Below are positions 54,674 through 63,460 of a stretch of 64,000 nucleotides of DNA, in pieces. This DNA is from Streptomyces cadmiisoli (GTDB lineage: Bacteria > Actinomycetota > Actinomycetes > Streptomycetales > Streptomycetaceae), in NCBI RefSeq assembly GCF_003261055.1, contig NZ_CP030073.1, positions 248,001 through 312,000 of the forward strand, given 5' to 3'. Made by a program: the position numbers and the translations under genes. The notes under the pieces are model-generated. The model had not been told where the DNA came from and did no database searches. It saw nothing but the letters and a program-made list of their open reading frames with translations. Within the stretch, counting starts at the first letter, position 1. Every line of letters begins with the position of its first letter.

Positions 54674-55125
54674 GGGTGTCCTTAGGGAGAGATTGTCAAC
54701 AGTGGCCGCCTCGATGCCGAAAGCGACGCATGTCACCGAATTGCCGTTTAGGTTCGGTGTACGACGCGGAATCGGATTCTCATTCAGCTCATAGTGCCCT
54801 GCGAATGGATGCTTCGGGCGAGTCGGCTGTCTCAATGAACCCAGGAGCTGAATATTTGTCAAGCGGGAGCTGCTGACAGCGGGTTGGAAGGCCGAATCAA
54901 CGGCCCGAGATTGCACTTAGGTGGCCGAGGCCGTCAACTGCGGTGACACGGCCCTGAGTTCCTGGCGGTCGCCATCAGTTGGCCTGCTATTCATCACCCG
55001 GTGACGGGGTGGACGTGTGTGCGGATTTCAGTAGGCACCGTCCTGAACAGCCCGCGGGCCATTGCCCGTCGGACGCCCCTGCCGTCGTGCCGGCGTCCCG
55101 ATCGATTCCGACCGGAGACCGAGTT
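54674..55125. other. Divergent promoter region between MFS and KS-AT genes
   Basis: About 450 bp, clearly less GC-rich than its flanks, with no supported gene. It must hold promoters for both directions. No clear palindromic operator stands out beyond short imperfect ones. Confidence 0.5.
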
Positions 55126-57459
55126 ATGCCTACCGAAGACGTGGACGACAGCGGATTCGTCGCAGTCACGGCCATGGCGGGGCGTTTTCCCGGAGCCCCG
55201 GATATCGAGACCTTCTGGGACAACCTCCGTGCCGGCCGCGAGTCGGTGTCGGTGCTGACCGAGCAGATGCCGGCGGCACAGGACGGACACGTACCGTCCT
55301 ACGGGCTGCTGAGCGACACGGACCGCTTCGACGCCGAGCACTTCGGCTACTCGTCCGAGGACGCCCTGATCATGGATCCGCAGCAGCGACTGCTGCTGGA
55401 GTGCGCCCACGAGGTCCTCGAACGCGCCGGCCACAGCGGTCCGGAACGGCTGCCGACCGGGGTGTTCGTCGGGGGCTCGGCAAGCGACCACGGAGCGTTC
55501 GTGCGCGCGTGGGCGCACGGCCGGGGTGCCCCGCTGACGGAATCCCGGGTCCAGCAGGGCAACGACCTCGACTTCCTCGCCCCCAGGATCTCCTACAAAC
55601 TCGGCCTCACCGGGCCTGCCATGGCGGTGCAGTCGGCCTGCTCCTCATCGCTGGTGGCGGTGCACGTCGCCATCGGTGCGCTGCTCGCGGGTGACTGCTC
55701 AATGGCGATCGCCGGAGGCGTCGCGGTGCCCGCCGCGATCCCGACGCTGTGGCACGACCCGGACGACATCTTCGCCGACGACGGGCGGTGCCGCCCCTTC
55801 GACGCCCACGGCCGCGGCACCGTACGGGCCGGTGCGGTCGGGCTGGTGGTACTGCGCCCCCTCGACGAGGCACTGTCCGACGGCGACCATGTGCACGCGG
55901 TCATCCGCGGTACCGCCGTGAACAACGACGGCCGTCGCAAGATGGGTTTCCACGCGCCGAGCGTGGCCGGGCTGGCCGGAGCGGTCCGCACCGCCCACGT
56001 GGTGGCTGGTGTCGAGGCCGATGAGATCGGCTACGTCGAGGCGCACGGCACCGGCACCGTGCTCGGCGACTCGGTCGAGATGGCCGGTCTGACCAAGGCG
56101 TTCCGCCAGAGCACCGACCGGACGGGATACTGCCGGATCGGCTCCGTCAAGGCCAACATCGGCCACGCGGACGCGGCCGCGGGCATCGTCGGCCTGATCA
56201 AGACCGTGCTCTGCGTGGAACACGGGGTCCTGCCCGCGAGCCTGAACTTCACCGAGCCGAACCCGGCGATCGACTTCGCGTCCTCCCCGTTCGTCGTCAA
56301 CGACCGCACGATCGACTGGGAGTCCGGGGGGCGGCCAAGGATCGGCGCGACCAACGTGATCGCCTACGGCGGCACCAACGCGCACGCCGTGGTCGCCGAG
56401 GCGCCGTCCGCGCCCCCCACCACCCCGGGGCGGCCCGACCACCTGCTGGTCCTGTCGGCACGGACCCGGCCCGCGCTGCGGAAAGCCGCCCGCAATCTGG
56501 CTGACCACCTCGAACGCTTCCCCGACACCGACCTCGCCGACGTCGCCTGGACCCTGCAGACCGGCCGGACCATGCACCCCGAACGCCACTTCGTGGTCGC
56601 CGCGGACGTGGCCGAGGCCGTCGCCGCCCTGCGCGCCGCGATACCGGACGAGCCAGGGCCGGGCCATCTGACACTGCGACGCCTCGCGTTCCTCTTCGCC
56701 GAACCCGACGACAACCGCGCCGGCTCCGCCGCCGCGGTCCACGGCGCCGAAGAGGTGTTCCGCACCCACCTGGACGACGTCGCCGCCGCGGCGCACCCCC
56801 ACCTCGGCCACGACCTGCGCCGGACACTGGCGACATCGTTTCCCAGCGGGCCAACGCTCAGCTCCGCGGCCCTGGCCGAGCAGTACGCGACGGCACGACT
56901 GCTGATGTCCTGGGGACTGCGTCCCGACGCCGTCGCCGGGCAGGGGCGTGGCGCCCGCTGCGCGGCGGCCGTCGCCGCGGATGCCGGCCCCGACGACACG
57001 GCCCGCCTGCTCCTGGGGCTGACCGAAGCCGACAACTCCGCGCTGCCGAGCGCAGCCGACGTCGGCGGAGCGCCTGTGGGGCTCAGCGGTCGCGCGGAGA
57101 AGCCGGCGGAAACCGGCCGCCCCCTGCTCTGCGACGCCTCGGCGCTCCCGGACAGCGGACCAGGACAGATCGTCGTACACATCGGGGCACGGCCACCGGC
57201 AACGCCGGCCGCCGACGACTCCGTGTCGCTGTACGTCGACGTCCTGGACGAGCCCGGCCACCCGGCCACCGGTCTGCGCACGCTGCTCACCGCGGCCGGC
57301 CGACTCTGGGTTGCCGGGGCCGCCCTCGACTTCGCGGCACTGCACACCGGCGAACGCCGTCGCCGGCTGCCCCTGCCCACCTACCCCTTCGAACGACGCA
57401 CCTACCTGGTGCCTCACCCGACCTCCTACCCCCCGGCTTCCCTTACCCACGGAAAGTGA
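55126..57459 (+). CDS. Ketosynthase with inactive acyltransferase-like domain
   Basis: The 777-residue protein has a modular ketosynthase (about 8-425) with Cys in VQSACSSSLVAVH (about 172), VEAHGTGT and KANIGHADAAAG. A KS-AT linker and an AT-like domain (about 520-700) follow. That domain keeps the AT framework (RRLAFLFAEPDDN, QYATARLLMSWGLRPDAVAG), but the GHSxGE active-site motif reads GQGRGA, so the Ser and His are lost. The typical post-AT tail is present (LPLPTYPFERRTYLV). It therefore cannot self-load malonyl. GGAG lies eight bases before the ATG at 55126. It is followed at once by a free ACP gene, its likely partner. Confidence 0.87.
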   Translation: MPTEDVDDSGFVAVTAMAGRFPGAPDIETFWDNLRAGRESVSVLTEQMPAAQDGHVPSYGLLSDTDRFDAEHFGYSSEDALIMDPQQRLLLECAHEVLERAGHSGPERLPTGVFVGGSASDHGAFVRAWAHGRGAPLTESRVQQGNDLDFLAPRISYKLGLTGPAMAVQSACSSSLVAVHVAIGALLAGDCSMAIAGGVAVPAAIPTLWHDPDDIFADDGRCRPFDAHGRGTVRAGAVGLVVLRPLDEALSDGDHVHAVIRGTAVNNDGRRKMGFHAPSVAGLAGAVRTAHVVAGVEADEIGYVEAHGTGTVLGDSVEMAGLTKAFRQSTDRTGYCRIGSVKANIGHADAAAGIVGLIKTVLCVEHGVLPASLNFTEPNPAIDFASSPFVVNDRTIDWESGGRPRIGATNVIAYGGTNAHAVVAEAPSAPPTTPGRPDHLLVLSARTRPALRKAARNLADHLERFPDTDLADVAWTLQTGRTMHPERHFVVAADVAEAVAALRAAIPDEPGPGHLTLRRLAFLFAEPDDNRAGSAAAVHGAEEVFRTHLDDVAAAAHPHLGHDLRRTLATSFPSGPTLSSAALAEQYATARLLMSWGLRPDAVAGQGRGARCAAAVAADAGPDDTARLLLGLTEADNSALPSAADVGGAPVGLSGRAEKPAETGRPLLCDASALPDSGPGQIVVHIGARPPATPAADDSVSLYVDVLDEPGHPATGLRTLLTAAGRLWVAGAALDFAALHTGERRRRLPLPTYPFERRTYLVPHPTSYPPASLTHGK

Positions 57460-57464
57460 TATTC

Positions 57465-57734
57465 GTGAACGACATCGAGCGCGCCATCGGAAACATGCTG
57501 GTCTCCGAACTCTTCGTCGAGGTCCCGCAGGACCGGATGACCTCTGAGGACCAGCTCCGCACCGACTTCGGGCTGGACTCCCTCGGCTTCCTCGAGCTGC
57601 GGGTCATCTGCGAGAACACGTTCGGCATCACCATCACCGACACCGACTTCACCCCGGAGAACTTCACCAGCATCGGGACCGTCGCCGACCTCGTCCGCAG
57701 GCTGACGGAGGGTTCCCCGGTCGCCGCCGAGTGA
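57465..57734 (+). CDS. Free-standing acyl carrier protein
   Basis: The 89-residue acidic protein has the carrier motif DFGLDSLGFLEL with the phosphopantetheine Ser at about residue 38, a helix-rich pattern and usual ACP length. GTG at 57465 has GGAAAG eight bases upstream; an in-frame GTG at 57456 is possible. It starts five bases after the KS-AT stop. It likely carries the acyl chain handled by the KS, aminotransferase, dehydratase-like protein and thioesterase that follow. Confidence 0.92.
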   Translation: MNDIERAIGNMLVSELFVEVPQDRMTSEDQLRTDFGLDSLGFLELRVICENTFGITITDTDFTPENFTSIGTVADLVRRLTEGSPVAAE

Positions 57735-57746
57735 GCGCCGGTACGA

Positions 57747-57817
57747 CCACGGCTCACCACCCTGCTCCGCCGAGTGAACCCCCGCACGTCCACGGTTCAC
57801 CGCCCTGCTCCGCCGAG
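57747..57817. repeat. Imperfect direct repeat after the ACP gene
   Basis: Two 28-bp copies (57747-57774 and 57790-57817) differ at two positions, with a 43-bp period, filling the gap before the aminotransferase gene. They probably arose by local duplication; no function is evident. Confidence 0.75.
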
Positions 57818-57834
57818 AGGACACACCCCACCCC

Positions 57835-59226
57835 ATGTCAGCCGCCGACGCGACCGGAATTCCCGGACGCGAACCGTCCCCGCCCTGGTCCAGCCGGGAT
57901 GTCCAGTTCGACCACTACGGAGGGCAGCGACTGCCGTTCGGCTGCACCGGTGCGAGCGGAATCATTCAGCACTTCGTCGAGCTGTCCGGCAGCGACGCGG
58001 GACGCGCCTTCGACGTCCTCGACGCCAGCGGCGGGTACGGCTCCGCCTGTCTGGGGGCGGGTTCGGAGGTTATCGCCGCGGCCCTTTCGGACGGCGTCCG
58101 CAATGCCGGGTACGTGACCGACGAGATCGCCTCCTCGGAGCGTTCCCTGCTCCTGGAGCGGCTGTTCGCCCCCGGCGGGCTGTTCGCCGACCGGTTTCCT
58201 GCGGCCGACTACCGGGTCAGCGGGCGCAACTCCGGCTCGGAGGGCATGGAACTCGCGCTGCGGCTCGTCCTGGAGTCACGCTTCGACCACCGCAGGCTGC
58301 GGGCCGCGCCGGGGACCGGGGAACGTGACGTCGTCCTCGCCTTCGAGGGCGCCTGGCACGGCTGGACGGGCGGACTGCTGCCGTTGATGAACCGCCGCCA
58401 CTACCGGATCGGTCTGCCGGCCATCGCCCCGGAACCGTTCGGCTTCCGCACCGACCACATCCCCTTCGGTGACCTCGACGCGGCCCGCGAGTGGTTCGAC
58501 CGCAACGGCGAGCGGGTCCTTGCGGTCGTCGTCGAACCCGTCCAGGGCGATGCCGGCATCCTGGTACCCGAACCCGGATACCTGCGGGAGTTGGCCGCGC
58601 TGGCGAAGGACAGCGGCGCGCTGCTGGTCGCCGACGAGGTTCTGACCTTCGCGAAAACCGGCCAGTTCTTCGGCATGACCGACGAGTCGGGCCCGATCCC
58701 CACCGACATCACCGTCATCGGCAAGAGCCTCGGCATGGGGGCACTGTCCACCTCAATGGTGATCGCGCGCCGGGAGCTGGGTGCGCGGCCCACCGGCACC
58801 GTGTCCACGTCCGACCTGCGCCCCCTCACATGCGCGGTGATCAGGGCCGGGCTGGACCACATCGTCAGCGAGGGGCTGGTGGAGCGCTCCGGCAAGCTGG
58901 GAGCCGAACTCGGCCGGCTGCTGCACGAGCAGGTGGTCGCGAAGTTCCCCGACCTGTACGTGGAGGCCCGCGGGGTCGGTGTGATGCACGGCGTCGAGCT
59001 GACCGACCTCGCCGCCGCCCGCATCGGCAAGCTGCGGACCAGCATGATCCGCAACGGCGTGTACGTGGAGTTCATGTCCGGGGCCGGCCGCCGTTCGCGC
59101 GGCCTGCGGTACGTGAACGCGACGATGCGGGTGGCGCCGCCGCTCGTCGCGACCGCGGACGACATCGAGACGATCGTCGCGCGGCTTGCGGCCGGGTCGC
59201 ACGCCCTGCTCCAGGAAACGCCGTGA
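57835..59226 (+). CDS. Class III PLP-dependent aminotransferase
   Basis: The 463-residue protein has fold-type I class III aminotransferase signatures: YRVSGRNSGSEGMELALRLV, AFEGAWHGWTGGLLPL, VVVEPVQGDAGILVPE, LLVADEVLTFAKTG and the PLP Lys in TVIGKSLGMGAL (about 297). Members of this class transaminate keto groups of free or carrier-bound substrates, including beta-keto acyl-ACPs in some PKS-NRPS systems, or act as glutamate-1-semialdehyde-type mutases. Its place between an ACP gene and fatty-acid-type genes favours amination of an acyl chain. The stop overlaps the next start by four bases (GTGA). Confidence 0.9.
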   Translation: MSAADATGIPGREPSPPWSSRDVQFDHYGGQRLPFGCTGASGIIQHFVELSGSDAGRAFDVLDASGGYGSACLGAGSEVIAAALSDGVRNAGYVTDEIASSERSLLLERLFAPGGLFADRFPAADYRVSGRNSGSEGMELALRLVLESRFDHRRLRAAPGTGERDVVLAFEGAWHGWTGGLLPLMNRRHYRIGLPAIAPEPFGFRTDHIPFGDLDAAREWFDRNGERVLAVVVEPVQGDAGILVPEPGYLRELAALAKDSGALLVADEVLTFAKTGQFFGMTDESGPIPTDITVIGKSLGMGALSTSMVIARRELGARPTGTVSTSDLRPLTCAVIRAGLDHIVSEGLVERSGKLGAELGRLLHEQVVAKFPDLYVEARGVGVMHGVELTDLAAARIGKLRTSMIRNGVYVEFMSGAGRRSRGLRYVNATMRVAPPLVATADDIETIVARLAAGSHALLQETP

Positions 59227-59711
59227 CGACGCCCGCACGGCACCCGCAGGCCGGGGCGGCGGCCGGCGTGTCGGCCGCGCCGGCCGGTGCGCGGCTGCTG
59301 CCGGTCCGCCGGCGTGTCGAGCACTCCGACACCGACGCCTACGGCGTCGTGCACTTCGCCCGGTACCCCGCCATGCAGGAAACCGCCCTGCTGGACAACC
59401 TGGAACGCCTCGGTGTCGGACTCGCGGTACTCGCCGAGGAAGGCCTCGGCCTGATCGTCGTCGAGGCGAGGACCAGGTACCACGCCCCGGCGCGCTACCC
59501 CGACGAGCTGACCCTGGAACCCGTCGTCGGCCACCTCGGCATCGCGCGCGCCCGGATCGACACGCTCATCCGGCGGACCACAGACGGCGCCGAACTCGCC
59601 TCCGGTTCCCTCGTCGTGGCGCTGACCGACCGCCTGACCGGCGCGCCCCGCACGCTGTCCCCCGCCCTGTACACCGTCCTTGAGGAGAACCGCTCCGATG
59701 TCCGCCCCTGA
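59223..59711 (+). CDS. Hot-dog fold thioesterase (4HBT-like)
   Basis: The 162-residue protein has the 4-hydroxybenzoyl-CoA thioesterase pattern EHSDTDAYGVVHFARYP near residue 35, with the catalytic-type Asp, then VVEARTRYHAPARYPDELTL. It would hydrolyse acyl-ACP or acyl-CoA thioesters, either releasing the fatty acyl product for re-activation by the AMP ligase downstream or proofreading the ACP. GTG start overlaps the aminotransferase stop (GTGA). Confidence 0.88.
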   Translation: MTTPARHPQAGAAAGVSAAPAGARLLPVRRRVEHSDTDAYGVVHFARYPAMQETALLDNLERLGVGLAVLAEEGLGLIVVEARTRYHAPARYPDELTLEPVVGHLGIARARIDTLIRRTTDGAELASGSLVVALTDRLTGAPRTLSPALYTVLEENRSDVRP

Positions 59712-60198
59712 CCCCGCCGCCGTGACCGACCCCAGCCGGACCATGGGGTTCACCGAGATCAAGAACTGGCTGCGGCACCGGCACCCGATGCTCTACCTCG
59801 ACCGCGTGCTGGACTACGAGCCCGGTGTGCGGCTGGTCAGCAGGCTCTCGGTGTCCGGGCAGATCGACGCGATCGCGGGACACTTCCCCGAGCGCGCGGT
59901 CTTCCCGGCCAGCCACCTGAGTCAGGCGTTCGCCCAGTCCGGGATCATCCTGTTCCAGCTCAGCACCTCGCCGCTCGCCGACGACGAGCTCACCCTCGTC
60001 GGCTCGATGAACTCGCGGTTCTTCCATGTGGTGGCGCCCGGCGACACCGTCACGTTCACCGTGACGGCCGACCGTCTGGTCGACGGCACGACGTTCTTCT
60101 TCTCCGGCCGTGCGTTCGTGGACGGCAAGACGGTGGGCGCGTTCCGGTCCAGCCTGGTGCGGCGCAAGGCCGACGCCCTGGGGCACCAGTGGTGGTGA
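59698..60198 (+). CDS. FabZ-like hydroxyacyl-ACP dehydratase with altered active site
   Basis: The 166-residue protein matches FabZ: RHRHPMLYLDRVLDYEPG at the start and GHFPERAVFPASHLSQAFAQ at about 61, where the catalytic His is kept. The position of the catalytic Glu in FabZ (x-x-E-A-x-A-Q) is Gln here (SQAFAQ). It may therefore be an impaired dehydratase, a binding partner or a variant using another residue. The start overlaps the thioesterase gene by 14 bases; GAGGAG lies ten bases before the ATG. Confidence 0.85.
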   Translation: MSAPDPAAVTDPSRTMGFTEIKNWLRHRHPMLYLDRVLDYEPGVRLVSRLSVSGQIDAIAGHFPERAVFPASHLSQAFAQSGIILFQLSTSPLADDELTLVGSMNSRFFHVVAPGDTVTFTVTADRLVDGTTFFFSGRAFVDGKTVGAFRSSLVRRKADALGHQWW

Positions 60199-61331
60199 AC
60201 GAGCCCGGCCGCAACGGCGCGGCTCTGGTCACCGGGATGGCCTGGTGGACGGCACTCGGCTCGGACTTGGACGAGGTGTGGCGGGCGTTGCTGGCGGGCG
60301 CGACCGGTGTGGCACCGGTCGCGAGCGCTCACCCGCTGCGCAACGACCGGGCGGCGGCCGTCGGGGACCTGCCGGCGGAACTCGGCCCGGAGCAGCGCCA
60401 GTACGAACTCGCCGCGCGCGCCGTGCGGACCGCGGTGTCGGACGCCGGGCTCGACGTCACCGACCCGCGGCTGCGGCTGGTGGCCGGCACCAGCCACGGC
60501 TCCCACCTGGACGTCCCGCCCGACCGCCTGGACCGCTGGGGCGAGACGCTCGCCGCAGGGCTTGGCATGGCCCGCCGCCCGCTGCTGGTGAGCACCGCCT
60601 GCTCGGCGGCATCGGACGCCCTGCTGGTGGCCGCTGCGCTGATCGCCGAGGGAGAGGAGGAGGTCTGCGTCGTCGGCGGCGTGGACGTGCTGACCCCCGC
60701 CAAGCGGCTCGGGCACTCCGCGCTCGGCACCATGTCCCCCACCGAGCTGCGGGCCTTCGACGAGCGGCACGACGGCACGCTTCTCGGCGAGGGCGCGGCG
60801 TTCCTCGTGCTGGAGCGCGCCGACCGCGCTCGGGAGCGCGGCGCCCGGATACGGGGCCGGCTGTCCGGCACGGGCTCGGCGAACGACGCGGCCGGCCCGA
60901 CAGCCCCGGACCTGAGCGGCGACACCGTCGTACGAGCGGTGACCGCCGCACTGGCCGCGGCCGGCCGCGGCCCCGGCGAGGTGGGTGTGCTGAACGCGCA
61001 CGGCTCCGGCACTCCCGTCAACGACGACGTCGAAAGCCGCGGTTTCGCCCGGGTGTTCACCGACGGGAAGGCACCCGTCGTGTTCGCGACCAAGGGCGCT
61101 TTCGGTCACACGCTGGGCGCCACCGGGGCGTTGGAGGCGGTCGCCGTGCTGCTGGCCCTGCGGGACCAAGCGGTTCCGCCGGTGCCCGGGCTGAAAACGG
61201 CGCTTCCGGGCTTCCCGTTGCCCCTGCCGGGCGGAGCCGCACCTCTGCCGTTCACCGGGAACGTCGGGCTCAGCATCACGATCGGGTTCGGCGGGTTCAC
61301 CACCTGCCTCGCTCTGGAGGTCCCTGCGTGA
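60195..61331 (+). CDS. FabF-type ketosynthase
   Basis: The 378-residue free-standing ketosynthase has Cys in VSTACSAASDALLVAA, His in LNAHGSGTPVND and the Lys/His pair in TKGAFGHTLGATGALE, so it is catalytically complete. It resembles type II condensing enzymes more than modular KS domains (no linker, no AT). It likely extends the ACP-bound chain with the FabZ-like protein and the KS-like half protein encoded next to it. GTG at 60195 overlaps the previous stop (GTGA); GTG codons at 60189 and 60192 are alternatives. Confidence 0.9.
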   Translation: MNEPGRNGAALVTGMAWWTALGSDLDEVWRALLAGATGVAPVASAHPLRNDRAAAVGDLPAELGPEQRQYELAARAVRTAVSDAGLDVTDPRLRLVAGTSHGSHLDVPPDRLDRWGETLAAGLGMARRPLLVSTACSAASDALLVAAALIAEGEEEVCVVGGVDVLTPAKRLGHSALGTMSPTELRAFDERHDGTLLGEGAAFLVLERADRARERGARIRGRLSGTGSANDAAGPTAPDLSGDTVVRAVTAALAAAGRGPGEVGVLNAHGSGTPVNDDVESRGFARVFTDGKAPVVFATKGAFGHTLGATGALEAVAVLLALRDQAVPPVPGLKTALPGFPLPLPGGAAPLPFTGNVGLSITIGFGGFTTCLALEVPA

Positions 61332-61903
61332 CGGCCGACCATCTGCCCACACCCGTCCAGGACATCGCGGTGCCGGAAAACTCCGGGCTTGCCGTCCTCG
61401 GCACCGCACGCGTCAGCCGCTCCGCGGACGCCCCGCCGACCCGGCGGATCCCGTCCTTCTACGCCGATCCGGCGTCCTGGGCGGTCCTCGAAGCCGTCGA
61501 CGCACTGCGGGCGGGCTGCCCGGAGGTGACCGCCGCCCCCGAGACCACGGCCACGGTCATGGTCACCACCCACAGCACCCTGGACACCATGAGGGTGATC
61601 GCCGGAGGGCTGCCGGGCGGGCGTGTGTCGCCGTTGCGCTTCGCCGGTGCGAACGCCGGTGGGCCGGTCAGTCTCGTCTGCATGACGCACGGCCTCCGCG
61701 GACCGACCCTCACCCTGACCAGCGATGGGACGGAGGGCGCGCCGACAGCCCTGACGATGGCCCGGCACTGGCTGCGCACGGGTGCGGCCGACCGCGTCGT
61801 GATCGTCGCGCACCACCACGACGCCGCGCTGGGCCGGCACGAGGTCCGCTGCGCCGCCGTCGGGGCCGCACCGGACCTGCGCCCGCAGGGAGCACGACGA
61901 TGA
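61328..61903 (+). CDS. Ketosynthase-like half protein (chain-length-factor-like)
   Basis: The 191-residue protein resembles only the N-terminal half of a ketosynthase: GANAGGPVSLVCMTHGLRGP, TLTLTSDGTEGAPTALTMAR, TGAADRVVIVAHH. At the position of the KS Cys it has the TSDGTEG run, with no Cys, so it is not a condensing enzyme by itself. Short KS-like partners of this kind accompany type II systems such as aryl-polyene clusters. It overlaps both neighbours by four bases. Structural or chain-length role inferred. Confidence 0.75.
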   Translation: MTADHLPTPVQDIAVPENSGLAVLGTARVSRSADAPPTRRIPSFYADPASWAVLEAVDALRAGCPEVTAAPETTATVMVTTHSTLDTMRVIAGGLPGGRVSPLRFAGANAGGPVSLVCMTHGLRGPTLTLTSDGTEGAPTALTMARHWLRTGAADRVVIVAHHHDAALGRHEVRCAAVGAAPDLRPQGARR

Positions 61904-63381
61904 GCGCCCACGTCCGGGGGCACTCGGACAACTCATCAGCCCCAGGCCTTTCAGGCGCGCCGGCCAGCACCGCTGCCTCTGGCGCAGCAAGCACCCCGGG
62001 CATCCCGGAGCGTGCCGCGGTGCTGGACTTCCTGTCCGCGGCCGTGGACGTCGCCGCGGGACCCGGCGCCGGCCCGGACGAGCCCGAGGCCGTCATCGAC
62101 GCGGTGGCCGGCCTCGGTCTGCCGCCGGGCTCCCCGGTACTGATCGCGATGCCGAACAGCCGGGCCGCGCTCGCCGCGTTCTTCGGGACGCTGCTCGCCG
62201 GCACCGTCCCGGTGCTGCTCCCTCCGGCGGCAACGGCCGCGCGGATCGCCGACATCGGCCGGCAACTGGGCGGCGCCGCGCTGATCGCCCCCCGGATCGA
62301 CCCGGCACGCTTCGGCGCGCCGGAGCTGCACTCGCTGGGCGGCCGGTGCGAGGCGGCGCTGCTGGACGCCGGGGCGCACCAGCGGTACAGCCCCGGCGAG
62401 GTCGTCCTCATGACGTCGGGCACCTCCGGGATCGCCAGCGGCTGCCTGCACGGTGTCGGCGCCCTGCTGCGCAACGCCGACCGCCACGCCACCGCGATCG
62501 GCCAGCGCGCCGACGACACGGTCCTGGTGTCCCTGCCCCTCTTCTACTCCTACGGCCTCGTCGCGCAGGCGCTGGCCGCCTTCGTACGGGGCTCCCGGCT
62601 GGTCGTCTCCGGACCACCGTTCACCCCGAAGTCCTTCACCGAGACCCTGCGCGCTCACGACGTGACGGTCTCCGCGCTGACCCCCAGCTCGGCCGTCCGG
62701 CTCGCCGAGGAGCTGGCCGAAGGACGCACCGCCAGAGCAACTACCCTGCGTACACTGACAGTTGGCGGCGACACACTCGACCCGGTGCACGTCCGCTCCC
62801 TGCTGAAGAGCGGTTTCCCCGAGCTCTACCTCACCTACGGCCTCACCGAGGCCGGTCCGCGCGTGACCACGCTCGCCGCGCACCGCGAGCCCGAGCACCG
62901 CTGGGCCTCGGTCGGCGTCCCGCTACCCGGCGTGCGGACGCACCTGCGCGAGAGGACGGGCGACGGGCCGGGCGCTGAACTGGTCGTCGAATCCGACACG
63001 GTGCTGCGACGCAAGCTCCCGGGGGGCGCCCCGACCGCCGACAGCTCCGTCAGCACCGGTGATCGCTTCGACATCGACACCGACGGTTACCACTACTTCC
63101 TCGGCCGGTCCGGCGACTGCGTCGTCATCGGCGGGGAGAAGATCTGGCTGCCCTCGGTGCGGCGCATCGCCGCCGGCGTCCCCGGCGTCCGCCGCGTCGC
63201 CACGACCACCTACCACGACGACGACAACGAGCTGCGCTACGGACTGGACGTCACCGTGGACGACCCCGGCCCCCGTCTGGAGACCGAGATCAGGAACGCG
63301 CTCAACCGCGTCCTGCTGCGCGCCGAGCGCCCCCACCGCATCACCGTGCGCCCGGCGACGCCCGAAGAGTGGCGCAAGTGA
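61900..63381 (+). CDS. Acyl-AMP ligase (adenylate-forming enzyme)
   Basis: The 493-residue protein of the ANL superfamily has the P-loop VVLMTSGTSGIASG, VSLPLFYSYGL, YLTYGLTEAGPRVTTL, STGDRFDIDTDGYHYFLGRS and GEKIWLPSVRR. It would activate a carboxylic acid as its adenylate for transfer to CoA or to a carrier protein. Given its neighbours, it could load the finished acyl chain onto the NRPS, or load a starter onto the ACP. The ATG overlaps the preceding stop (ATGA). A Ser/Ala/Gly-rich N-terminal tail of about 35 residues precedes the domain. Confidence 0.87.
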   Translation: MSAHVRGHSDNSSAPGLSGAPASTAASGAASTPGIPERAAVLDFLSAAVDVAAGPGAGPDEPEAVIDAVAGLGLPPGSPVLIAMPNSRAALAAFFGTLLAGTVPVLLPPAATAARIADIGRQLGGAALIAPRIDPARFGAPELHSLGGRCEAALLDAGAHQRYSPGEVVLMTSGTSGIASGCLHGVGALLRNADRHATAIGQRADDTVLVSLPLFYSYGLVAQALAAFVRGSRLVVSGPPFTPKSFTETLRAHDVTVSALTPSSAVRLAEELAEGRTARATTLRTLTVGGDTLDPVHVRSLLKSGFPELYLTYGLTEAGPRVTTLAAHREPEHRWASVGVPLPGVRTHLRERTGDGPGAELVVESDTVLRRKLPGGAPTADSSVSTGDRFDIDTDGYHYFLGRSGDCVVIGGEKIWLPSVRRIAAGVPGVRRVATTTYHDDDNELRYGLDVTVDDPGPRLETEIRNALNRVLLRAERPHRITVRPATPEEWRK

Positions 63382-63460
63382 GGACGCAGGGGTCGCGCTC
63401 GCGACGACCGACGAGCAGCGCCGACGAAGTGGCACACATGAAGACCGAGGAGTGGCGCAC

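Noticed and set aside
53232..54794. A 520-codon plus-strand open frame rich in Gln, Arg and His
   Set aside because: Antisense of the MFS transporter; Gln/His richness is what mirrored membrane-protein codons give.
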